Positions 1-4,602 are shown, numbered from the stretch's first letter. The stretch is 5,141 bases of DNA from Candidatus Woesearchaeota archaeon (GCA_030631975.1 DAOVKD010000061.1:1-5141); one strand, 5' to 3'. Program-made: numbers and translations. Notes: generated from the sequence alone by a model not told the origin.

Positions 1-45
1 CTCTGGGACATCAAAAACCACTAAATGTGAGGTTAATGAAATCAT
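1..45 (-). CDS. Possible 5' end of a leftward gene, running off the window
   Basis: Read leftward, an ATG at 45-43 opens a frame that stays open to the window edge (15 codons, MISLTSHLVVFDVPE). Purine-rich GAGG and GGTGG lie just upstream on the same strand and could be a Shine-Dalgarno site. A TATA-like GTAAAAATAC at 133-124 would put transcription start near 100. The frame is also open upstream of the ATG back to 129, so a TTG start at 78 is possible (26 codons in the window). Fifteen codons give no family assignment. This may simply be a chance open frame in AT-rich DNA; if real, it is transcribed divergently from the basic-protein gene. Confidence 0.3.
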   Translation of the reverse strand, partial: MISLTSHLVVFDVPE

Positions 46-232
46 GCCACCAACCTCTGATAGATTGGTTTTTGACAAATGAAATCTACGAACGATAGTG
101 AGTATGTTTTCATTAGAATTTCTGTATTTTTACCAGGTTTTTAATTTTTTCTAATTTAACAGAAATCTGACACTCACTCCATTCAGAGACGGTAGAATGA
201 TAATCTTTCTAAGAAAGGAAATAAAAGGGGAT

Positions 233-298
233 ATGCGCCATTTTCATACAGATGTTCATGGAACCTGTGATAAATGTTTAAATAATTCTGACAAGTAA
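233..298 (+). CDS. Doubtful micro-ORF with CxxC and three His
   Basis: An ATG just after AAAAGGGGAT opens a 21-codon frame ending in TAA. The peptide begins MRHFHTDVHG and continues with TCDKC, so it has His at 3, 5 and 9 and Cys at 12 and 15. That combination could bind a metal ion. The GGGG tract is only 2 nt from the ATG, too close for a good Shine-Dalgarno site, and no clear TATA box precedes it. The stop codon overlaps the first copy of the 15-nt direct repeat. An open frame this short is expected by chance, so this is recorded as a possibility only. Confidence 0.15.
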   Translation: MRHFHTDVHGTCDKCLNNSDK

Positions 299-327
299 TT
301 AAAGCGTCTCGCAATTAAAGCGTCTCG
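297..327. repeat. Tandem 15-nt direct repeat, period 16
   Basis: AATTAAAGCGTCTCG occurs at 297-311 and again, identical, at 313-327, separated by one base. The pair lies about 70 bp upstream of the TATA box of the basic-protein gene. A tandem pair of this length may be an operator for a dimeric regulator or a replication-slippage product; nothing here distinguishes these. Confidence 0.6.
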
Positions 328-385
328 GGCATGATAATGTTATCTTTATTAATTTGGGATGGACGTTTTGAATTACCGTCGGAAA

Positions 386-403
386 AACGAAAACTTTAAA
401 TAC
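386..403 (+). promoter_or_regulatory. Archaeal BRE/TATA promoter of the basic-protein gene
   Basis: An A-rich BRE-like element (CGAAAAC, 388-394) directly precedes the TATA-box match TTTAAATAC (395-403). Archaeal spacing would put transcription start near 422-428, giving a leader of about 50 nt before the ATG at 479. Confidence 0.7.
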
Positions 404-430
404 AAGGTGGGTTAAGAGAGTAAAAATATA

Positions 431-446
431 AGACGGGTGGTCGTCT
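431..446 (+). promoter_or_regulatory. Short hairpin at the start of the 5' UTR
   Basis: AGACG-GGTGGT-CGTCT forms a perfect 5-bp stem with a 6-nt loop. From the TATA position it would sit almost at the 5' end of the mRNA, about 17 nt upstream of the SD. It may stabilise the message or bind a regulator, possibly the basic protein itself; that role is inference. Confidence 0.35.
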
Positions 447-462
447 AATAATTTAAAAAAAT

Positions 463-470
463 AGGAGGGG
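463..470 (+). promoter_or_regulatory. Strong Shine-Dalgarno site
   Basis: AGGAGGGGAT (463-472) matches the complement of the archaeal 16S rRNA 3' end (AGGAGGTGAT) at nine of ten positions and fixes the start at ATG 479. It suggests high expression. Confidence 0.75.
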
Positions 471-478
471 ATAATTTA

Positions 479-724
479 ATGGCACAAAAAGTTGCAAAAG
501 TAGGAATAAAAAGAGAAACAGGTTACCTGTATTTCCTGGACAAGAAAGGTAACGTTGCCAGGGCCAAGATGGCCAGAGGCAAGAAAAGAGGAAAAGCCAA
601 AATCCAAGTTGTTGCCAAAGTAGGGGTTAAGAAAAAGAAGGGATATCTCTACTTCATTGACAAGAAGGGAGACGTCTCTATGGCAAAAATGGTAAGAGGC
701 GGAAAGAGAAAGAAAAAGAGATAA
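479..724 (+). CDS. Small very basic two-repeat protein, likely nucleic-acid binding
   Basis: This 81-residue protein is a tandem duplication of one unit. Residues 5-39 and 45-79 align without gaps at a 40-residue period, 24 of 35 positions identical. Each unit has VAKVG, an aromatic GYLYF(L/I)DKKG core that looks like a beta-hairpin, then AKM and RG. There are 29 Lys/Arg against 4 Asp/Glu, with a Lys/Arg tail at 76-81. No signal peptide, membrane segment or Cys is present. Size, charge and strong translation signals suggest an abundant cytoplasmic DNA- or RNA-binding protein, such as a chromatin or ribosome-associated factor. I recall similar GYLYF(L/I)DKxGDVSRxKMARG proteins of unknown function in uncultivated archaea and bacteria; the role is inferred. 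It is monocistronic, with its own promoter (386-403) and oligo-T terminator (729-750). Confidence 0.85.
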   Translation: MAQKVAKVGIKRETGYLYFLDKKGNVARAKMARGKKRGKAKIQVVAKVGVKKKKGYLYFIDKKGDVSMAKMVRGGKRKKKR

Positions 725-728
725 AGCT

Positions 729-750
729 TATTTCTTTTTTTTATTTTTTT
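729..750 (+). terminator. Oligo-T terminator after the basic-protein gene
   Basis: Five bases after the TAA begins a T-rich tract including runs of 8 T (735-742) and 7 T (744-750) on the coding strand. It has no GC hairpin, as is typical of archaeal intrinsic termination. Confidence 0.65.
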
Positions 751-775
751 AATTTACTATAATATCAAATTAATT

Positions 776-970
776 ATAGAGCCGGTTTCATCCAAAAAAT
801 AAGGTTGTGCCTTTTTAGGGGAGGCGGGTGGGCAAAATAAGGCAATGATTGTAATTAAAATGTTGTGTATGTGCATGAAATGATATTTAATAAATAAATC
901 AAGATGCAGCATTTTGTCTAAAGTTCGCTCTGGCACAACTCTAAAAAGAATTTTTGGATAGAGCCGAAAC
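776..970. repeat. Imperfect inverted repeat, candidate MITE-like element
   Basis: The left arm (785-811) and right arm (932-970) are imperfect reverse complements. TTGTGCC (805-811) pairs with GGCACAA (932-938), extendable by a G-C and a G-T pair. ATCCAAAAA (790-798) pairs with TTTTTGGAT (951-959). GTTTC (785-789) pairs with GAAAC (966-970). The 9-mer ATAGAGCCG occurs in direct orientation at 776-784 and 958-966 and could be a target-site duplication, although the arms are not flush with it. The roughly 120-bp interior has no credible gene. A mobile element remnant, or a long-range hairpin in a non-coding RNA, would both fit. The right arm runs into the BRE of the tRNA promoter. Confidence 0.4.
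818..832 (+). other. G-rich tract with G-quadruplex potential
   Basis: GGGGAGGCGGGTGGG contains four G-runs separated by single bases, enough for a two-layer quadruplex. It stands alone in otherwise AT-rich non-coding DNA, inside the inverted-repeat element. Confidence 0.35.
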
Positions 971-980
971 ATATATAAAC
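965..980 (+). promoter_or_regulatory. BRE/TATA promoter of the tRNA genes
   Basis: CGAAACATATATAAAC joins a BRE-like CGAAAC to a good TATA box (971-979). The distance to the tRNA-Asn 5' end (1007) fits transcription starting a few bases upstream of the mature tRNA. No suitably placed TATA box precedes the second tRNA, so it probably serves both. Confidence 0.75.
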
Positions 981-1006
981 AAAATTCTAATTCAAGATGC
1001 CTAAAT

Positions 1007-1079
1007 GCCCTCGTAGCTTAGCAGGTAGAGCACATGGCTGTTAACCATGAGGTCACCAGTTCGAGTCTGGTCGAGGGCG
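1007..1079 (+). tRNA. tRNA-Asn (GTT)
   Basis: A complete cloverleaf is visible. The acceptor pairs GCCCTCG (1007-1013) with CGAGGGC (1072-1078) and the discriminator is G1079. The anticodon stem is CATGG/CCATG with loop CTGTTAA, giving anticodon GTT at 1040-1042. The T arm is ACCAG-TTCGAGT-CTGGT. There is no intron and no encoded CCA; a T-run follows immediately. It decodes Asn AAC/AAU. Confidence 0.95.
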
Positions 1080-1086
1080 TTTTTTT
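1080..1086 (+). terminator. T-run after tRNA-Asn
   Basis: Seven consecutive T follow the tRNA-Asn discriminator base. This could terminate part of the transcripts or merely separate the two tRNAs; the second tRNA lacks a properly placed promoter, so read-through must occur. Confidence 0.35.
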
Positions 1087-1141
1087 ATAAAGTTCAATTC
1101 ACGGGCCTGTAGTTCAGTCTGGTTAGAATGCTCGACTGATA

Positions 1142-1157
1142 GCTCTTCCAGACAGAG
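1142..1157 (+). other. tRNA-Ile intron 1, position 37/38, 16 nt
   Basis: The intron sits at the commonest archaeal site, one base 3' of the anticodon. A relaxed bulge-helix-bulge is possible: exon CTG (1136-1138) pairs with CAG (1153-1155), with an A-A mismatch next to it, 5' bulge TA|G and 3' bulge AG|A. The inner helix is only about two pairs, so the motif is weak and the intron very short. Boundaries are set mainly by the requirement to restore the anticodon stem and loop. Confidence 0.75.
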
Positions 1158-1165
1158 ATCGAGTG

Positions 1166-1193
1166 AAGAAAGTCAACAAAACTTTCTCTCGAA
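1166..1193 (+). other. tRNA-Ile intron 2, position 45/46 in the variable loop, 28 nt
   Basis: A clear splice structure is present. AGAAAGT (1167-1173) pairs with ACTTTCT (1181-1187) around loop CAACAAA. Next comes a three-base 5' bulge TGA (1164-1166), cut after TG. The central helix is TCGAG (1159-1163) with CTCGA (1188-1192). The 3' cut falls after A1193. Variable-loop introns are non-canonical and are known from archaea with broad-specificity splicing endonucleases (Crenarchaeota, Nanoarchaeum, ARMAN-type lineages). Confidence 0.8.
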
Positions 1194-1283
1194 GTCGGCA
1201 GTTCGAATCTGCCCGGGCCCATTTTCCATTTCTTAATTTACACCCCTTATTGAATATTAAAACTAGAAATGTTTTTTACTACC

Positions 1284-1300
1284 CAAAAAGTTTAAATATA
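1284..1300 (+). promoter_or_regulatory. BRE/TATA promoter of the surface-protein operon
   Basis: A-rich CAAAAAG (1284-1290) precedes TTTAAATATA (1291-1300). Transcription would start near 1320-1326, about 20 nt before the ATG at 1343. This rules out in-frame starts further upstream. Confidence 0.7.
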
Positions 1301-1305
1301 AGTTG

Positions 1306-1319
1306 TTATTCTAGAATAA
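1306..1319. promoter_or_regulatory. Perfect 14-bp palindrome, candidate operator
   Basis: TTATTCTAGAATAA is a perfect palindrome just downstream of the TATA box and upstream of the expected transcription start. This is where an archaeal repressor would block RNA polymerase. It is AT-rich, so chance is not excluded. Confidence 0.35.
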
Positions 1320-1333
1320 TTACAATTAATAAA

Positions 1334-1338
1334 GGGGG
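1334..1338 (+). promoter_or_regulatory. SD-like G-run deciding the start of gene A
   Basis: GGGGG lies 4 nt before ATG 1343 and 7 nt before a second ATG at 1346. Either start gives the same lipoprotein signal; the second has the better spacing. Confidence 0.5.
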
Positions 1339-1342
1339 AATT

Positions 1343-2455
1343 ATGATGAAGAAAGAAATCCTTATTGCATTGATGGTTATTTCTCTTTTTTTAGTTAGCG
1401 CGTGTGATGTCTATAACACTCTTTATGTAAAAAAGTATGATGCAGAAGGAGAAGCTGTGGAAGTTCCTGAAGAGGCTATAATAATAGGGGCAGAAGAAGG
1501 TGTAGAATGGGCGGCAGGAGAGGCTGCAGAAGAAATTGATATTGAAGATTTACTTGAGGAAGAAGCAGCTGAAGAGGAAGAAGAAGTGGGTATAGAAGAA
1601 GTTGAAATTGATATCGAGGCCATATTTGAGGAAGAAGAGGAGAAAGAAATTCCTGGGGATGCGACTGCAATAATTGTTGATGAGACAGAACTGGTAAGTT
1701 TAGCTCTAAAAGCAGAGGACCCTGATTCGGATGAATTAACTTTCACATTTACAAGCCCTTTAAATGATAATGGAGAATGGCAGACCACTTATGGAGATGC
1801 GGGGGAATATACGGTTACTGTAACTGCAAGTGACGGCTCATTAACATCAAGCAAGGAAGTTTTGATAATAGTCAACAGAAAAGAGGAAGAGCCTACCCTT
1901 GACAGTTTTAGGCCCAAAGAGACAGTTATAGAGATTAGTGAAACAGATACATTAGCATTTGATGCTGTTGCTTCTGATTTGAATAATGATAGGTTAACAC
2001 ATATATGGAAACTTGATGGAGTAGCAATAGGAAATGAAAATTCCATCGAATACAAAACAACATATGAGGATTCAGGGTCGCACACTGTAAAGGTTATTGT
2101 ATCAGACGGTATGTTTGAGACAGAAAAGATATGGTCCGTAACTGTGAATAACGTGAACAGAAAACCCATGCTTGCTGAAGTAGGCAGCATAGAAGTAAAA
2201 GAAACGGATACAATTGTTATTGAACTGGAAGCAACCGACTATGATGGAGATGAGTTAAGCTTTGGAATTGATGATGAAAGATTCGTGCAGGATGGAAACT
2301 TGTTTACATTGGAAACAACTTATGATGATGCCGGAGAGTATGCAGTTATAGCAACAGTTTCTGATGGGGAGGATACTGCAAGCAAAGAATTTACAGTAAT
2401 AATAGAGAATGTCAACAGAGCGCCAGTTATACTTGATATTGCTCAAAAGCAGTAA
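1343..2455 (+). CDS. Gene A: predicted surface lipoprotein, Glu-rich stalk and three Ig/PKD-like domains
   Basis: The product has 370 residues. A signal peptide (1-20, hydrophobic ILIALMVISLFL) ends in the lipobox VSAC, with Cys21 as the likely lipidated residue. Residues 32-104 are a stalk in which about half the residues are Glu or Asp. Three beta-sandwich-type repeats follow, roughly at 110-178, 181-270 and 272-357, each with a D-x-D/N acidic motif, a DAGEY- or DSGSH-like turn and a closing (A/V)SDG strand. This pattern is shared by PKD, cadherin-like and other Ig-like surface domains. The final 13 residues (NRAPVILDIAQKQ) look like the start of a fourth repeat, cut off. The role is probably structural or adhesive on the outer face of the membrane. 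The in-frame GTG at 1163 is rejected because it lies inside tRNA-Ile. Gene B follows after 23 nt and shares duplicated domains. Confidence 0.85.
   Translation: MMKKEILIALMVISLFLVSACDVYNTLYVKKYDAEGEAVEVPEEAIIIGAEEGVEWAAGEAAEEIDIEDLLEEEAAEEEEEVGIEEVEIDIEAIFEEEEEKEIPGDATAIIVDETELVSLALKAEDPDSDELTFTFTSPLNDNGEWQTTYGDAGEYTVTVTASDGSLTSSKEVLIIVNRKEEEPTLDSFRPKETVIEISETDTLAFDAVASDLNNDRLTHIWKLDGVAIGNENSIEYKTTYEDSGSHTVKVIVSDGMFETEKIWSVTVNNVNRKPMLAEVGSIEVKETDTIVIELEATDYDGDELSFGIDDERFVQDGNLFTLETTYDDAGEYAVIATVSDGEDTASKEFTVIIENVNRAPVILDIAQKQ
1676..2158 (+). repeat. Domain duplication, copy 1 (gene A domains 1-2)
   Basis: This stretch aligns without indels to 2557-3039 at a constant 881-bp offset. Anchors include GAGACAGAA, ATAATAGTCAACAG (1865/2746) and TGCTTCTGATTTGAATAATGAT (the segment starting at 1969/2850). 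Within it, 1709-1800 is identical base for base to 2590-2681, while the flanks have diverged substantially. Confidence 0.9.
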
Positions 2456-2478
2456 TTTTGTTGTTTTTAAAATGGAAA

Positions 2479-4365
2479 ATGAGGAAAATAATAACGTTAT
2501 TTCTGATATTATTTATTAGCTATGCCTATTTAGCCAGTTCTTTAAAAACTTTTGAAGTTAACGAGACAGAAAAGCTGAGTTTGAGGCTTAAAGCAGAGGA
2601 CCCTGATTCGGATGAATTAACTTTCACATTTACAAGCCCTTTAAATGATAATGGAGAATGGCAGACCACTTATGGAGATGCTGGTGAGTACACATCTACA
2701 ATTACTGTAAGTGACTGGGAAACTGAGGTAAGCGAAGAAATTCTTATAATAGTCAACAGGAATGAAGCAGAGCCTGTTATTGATAAGTTTTTTCCAAAAG
2801 AAGATTCTGTAACTATTGATGAAAATAGCAATATAGAATTTAAAGTTGATGCTTCTGATTTGAATAATGATGAGTTAAGCTGCAGGTGGATAGTGAATGA
2901 TGAAGTTGTTTCTCATGACAATGAAATGCTGTTTGAGGCGGATTATAGCGCTGCAGGAGAATATAAGATAAGTGTTGTTATCAGCGATGGTGTTTTTAAT
3001 GTGAGCAAAGAATGGAATGTAAATGTCAATGATGTTGATGTTGAGGGTCTTGTGGAGCAGATAGAAGATGCAGCAGTGCTTGAAACAGAAACTGCGAAGT
3101 TAGATTTACCTGATTTTAAAAAATACGGTCTGGTTTATGAAATATCTGAGCCTCTGGGAAATGATAATATATGGAAAACAAACTACGATCATGCTGGAGA
3201 GTATATAGTAAAGATTAAGGTGGAAGGCAATGGTTGTAAAAGAGAAAAAGAAGTAAAGATTACAGTAGAAAACAAGGATAGGCCTCCAGAGTTTGTTGGG
3301 TTAAAGAATTTAAGAGTGTGGGAGGGGGAGAAAGCTGTGATAGCGCTAAAAGCTGTTGATCCTGATGAAGATGATATAATTTTTTCTGTTGAGAACATTC
3401 CTGAAAATGGGAAACTTGACGGAGATGTATTTACATTTGCTCCAGAGTATGATTTTGTGCAGAAAAATAATATTCTTGATTATGTCATGGATAAGTTCAG
3501 GATTTTGGGCAGAAGCGTAAATGTTGTTTTTGCAGCCCAGAGCAATGAGTTAAGCGATGAGAAGACCGTAAGGATAAAAGTAAAAGATGTTAACAGGCCT
3601 TTTGTTTTAGAGGATATAGATAATATAGTGGTGAATGAAGGTGATGAGATTGTAATTGATCCAAAGTACAATGATCCTGATAATGACAAAGTTCGGTTTT
3701 CATACTCAGGTTTTATGGGCAGAAACAGGAAAAAAACAGGTTTTGATGATGCTGGCGAATATATTGTCAAGGTTGCTGCAACAGACGGTTATTTTACTGA
3801 AACAAGTTTTGTTAATATTAAGGTCAATGATGTAAACAGGAAGCCTGTGTTTGACAAGACAGCAAATGCGGAAGTTTTGGAAGGAAATGAGTTAAGGATT
3901 GAGTTAAGCGCTTCTGATCCTGATAATGGCGCAATAAGTTTTTCAGCTAAAGGATTGCCTGAAAGTGCTGTGCTTAAGGACAATCTTTTTCTATGGAAGC
4001 CCGGCTTTATTGTGAATGGAACTAAAAAAGAATTTTCAGTTGAGTTTGTTGCTTTTGATGGAGTTGATATAGATACACAAAAAGTTAAAATTACGGTTCT
4101 GAATGTAAACCAGGCTCCGGAAATAATGGGTTATAGCAACAATCTAATTGCATTAAAAAATGAGCCAGTGCTTTTTGAGGTAAATGCAGTAGATGAAGAC
4201 GGAGATGAGCTGATATATAACTGGGAATTTGGATTTTTTGATAAATATGAAGGTGAAAATCAGCATCAGAGAATCTTTACAACAACTGGCAGCAAAAAGG
4301 TTCAAGTTACTGTAAGCGATGGTTTAGAGGCTGTTTCTAAGGTCTGGAATGTTGAGGTTGTTTAA
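2479..4365 (+). CDS. Gene B: secreted multi-domain Ig/PKD-like surface protein
   Basis: From ATG 2479 the product has 628 residues. MRK plus a hydrophobic stretch (4-20) forms a Sec signal peptide or anchor without a lipobox. About seven tandem Ig/PKD/cadherin-like domains follow, roughly 25-93, 98-185, 190-264, 269-372, 373-453, 454-544 and 545-628. Most show a DPD or DED acidic motif, DAGEY and a closing (A/S)xDG, joined by VNDVNR-type linkers. The last (DEDGDELIYNWEFG) is closest to a classic PKD domain; the third is degenerate. No C-terminal membrane anchor or sorting motif is seen. A TTG at 2458 is an alternative start, but ATG 2479 places a basic residue ahead of the hydrophobic core. 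No SD is visible, so translation is probably coupled to gene A, 23 nt upstream. It is likely an adhesin or envelope fibre partner of gene A. Confidence 0.82.
   Translation: MRKIITLFLILFISYAYLASSLKTFEVNETEKLSLRLKAEDPDSDELTFTFTSPLNDNGEWQTTYGDAGEYTSTITVSDWETEVSEEILIIVNRNEAEPVIDKFFPKEDSVTIDENSNIEFKVDASDLNNDELSCRWIVNDEVVSHDNEMLFEADYSAAGEYKISVVISDGVFNVSKEWNVNVNDVDVEGLVEQIEDAAVLETETAKLDLPDFKKYGLVYEISEPLGNDNIWKTNYDHAGEYIVKIKVEGNGCKREKEVKITVENKDRPPEFVGLKNLRVWEGEKAVIALKAVDPDEDDIIFSVENIPENGKLDGDVFTFAPEYDFVQKNNILDYVMDKFRILGRSVNVVFAAQSNELSDEKTVRIKVKDVNRPFVLEDIDNIVVNEGDEIVIDPKYNDPDNDKVRFSYSGFMGRNRKKTGFDDAGEYIVKVAATDGYFTETSFVNIKVNDVNRKPVFDKTANAEVLEGNELRIELSASDPDNGAISFSAKGLPESAVLKDNLFLWKPGFIVNGTKKEFSVEFVAFDGVDIDTQKVKITVLNVNQAPEIMGYSNNLIALKNEPVLFEVNAVDEDGDELIYNWEFGFFDKYEGENQHQRIFTTTGSKKVQVTVSDGLEAVSKVWNVEVV
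2557..3039 (+). repeat. Domain duplication, copy 2 (gene B domains 1-2)
   Basis: This is the partner of 1676-2158 at an 881-bp offset. It lies directly after gene B's signal peptide, so gene B's first two domains are a tandem copy of gene A's, or the reverse. The perfectly conserved block is 2590-2681. Confidence 0.9.
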
Positions 4366-4544
4366 TCCTCGGGTAGATAATGCATTTTAAGTATTTCTGA
4401 ATAAATAAAATGTTTGCAATTTTTTATTATGTCAGGAAACTTTATTTTTAATTCGTCCATAGCTAAGTGAAATTCTTTTAAAGTTTTGAAATGGTATTCA
4501 GCTTCTAAATCTGAGTAGCCAGCTGATTTATCAATGTAAATCAA
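4362..4544 (-). pseudogene. Remnant of an Lrp/AsnC-family regulator (C-terminal RAM domain)
   Basis: The leftward frame encodes about 60 residues from a TTG to TAA. The pattern matches the end of archaeal AsnC/Lrp RAM domains. A strand (IYIDKSAG) leads into YSDLEAEYHFKTLKEFH, then a helix with DELKIKFPDII, and a last strand pair ending LKMHYLPED. The N-terminal HTH and first RAM strand and helix are missing. The frame upstream of 4544 is open only briefly, is not RAM-like, and soon meets a stop. No ATG or SD is present. The stop codon overlaps gene B's stop at the shared TTAA (4362-4365), the two genes being convergent. AsnC proteins bind DNA through the HTH and sense amino acids through RAM; without the HTH this is probably inactive. 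Assignment is by pattern recognition only. Confidence 0.65.
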
Positions 4545-4570
4545 ATAATAAAAGATAAGAAAATCAACAG

Positions 4571-4580
4571 TTTTATAAAT
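4571..4580 (+). promoter_or_regulatory. TATA box placed for a leaderless helicase transcript
   Basis: TTTTATAAAT is centred about 27 nt before ATG 4603, the usual TATA-to-start distance in archaea, so the mRNA would begin at or beside the ATG. This agrees with the absence of any SD there. Confidence 0.6.
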
Positions 4581-4602
4581 TTATTAATCATCCGTATTTT
4601 AA

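Larger units (their letters stand above)
46..478. other. Intergenic region upstream of the basic-protein gene
   Basis: No convincing protein gene or stable RNA gene is visible in these 433 bases. They hold a doubtful 21-codon micro-ORF (233-298), a 15-nt direct repeat (297-327), a short palindrome CTTTCTAAGAAAG (205-217), a near-palindrome GATAATGTTATC (333-344), and the promoter, leader hairpin and SD of the downstream gene (386-470). The remainder is AT-rich and featureless to me. Confidence 0.6.
1103..1221 (+). tRNA. tRNA-Ile (GAT) interrupted by two introns
   Basis: The acceptor pairs GGGCCTG (1103-1109) with CGGGCCC (1214-1220), with one G-U pair, and the discriminator is A1221. The D stem is GTTC/GAAT, the anticodon 5' strand CTCGA (1131-1135) and the anticodon GAT 1138-1140. 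The T arm is GGCAG-TTCGAAT-CTGCC (1197-1213). The gene is about 44 nt too long. Removing 1142-1157 (after base 37) restores the loop CTGATAA and the stem partner TCGAG (1159-1163). Removing 1166-1193 (after base 45) leaves a normal five-base variable loop, TGGTC. The mature RNA is 75 nt without CCA. Both removals are needed for a canonical cloverleaf. Splicing would be by archaeal tRNA endonuclease and RtcB ligase; neither gene is in the window. Confidence 0.9.

Noticed and set aside
42..113. 23-residue leftward frame overlapping the edge gene by ATGA
   Set aside because: It has no SD, and the TATA-like site would start transcription downstream of its ATG.
30..175. Possible C/D box sRNA (AATGA-like and CTGA motifs)
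   Set aside because: The C box deviates from RTGATGA, no C'/D' set is properly spaced, and no K-turn pairing is visible.
297..327. CRISPR-like repeat pair
   Set aside because: Only two 15-nt copies one base apart; there is no spacer-sized gap.
757..972. 71-codon leftward frame
   Set aside because: It lies across the inverted-repeat element, has no SD or recognisable motif, and its composition is not protein-like.
1084..1091. TATA-like TTTATAAA before tRNA-Ile
   Set aside because: It is only about 15 nt from the tRNA 5' end, so transcription would start inside the tRNA.
1142..1190. A single large intron in tRNA-Ile with the 3' exon starting near 1190
   Set aside because: It would leave an anticodon stem with a mismatch and a variable loop of only three bases; two introns give a fully canonical tRNA.
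1163..1342. In-frame GTG start extending gene A by 60 codons
   Set aside because: It begins inside tRNA-Ile and upstream of gene A's own TATA box; the ATG at 1343 has an SD and gives a clean lipoprotein signal.
1423..1788. Ser-rich leftward frames opposite gene A
   Set aside because: They are the antisense of GAA/GAG-rich coding sequence and have no independent signals.
2472..2519. Out-of-frame ATG just before gene B's start (15 codons)
   Set aside because: It is a very short frame with no SD that overlaps the signal-peptide coding region.
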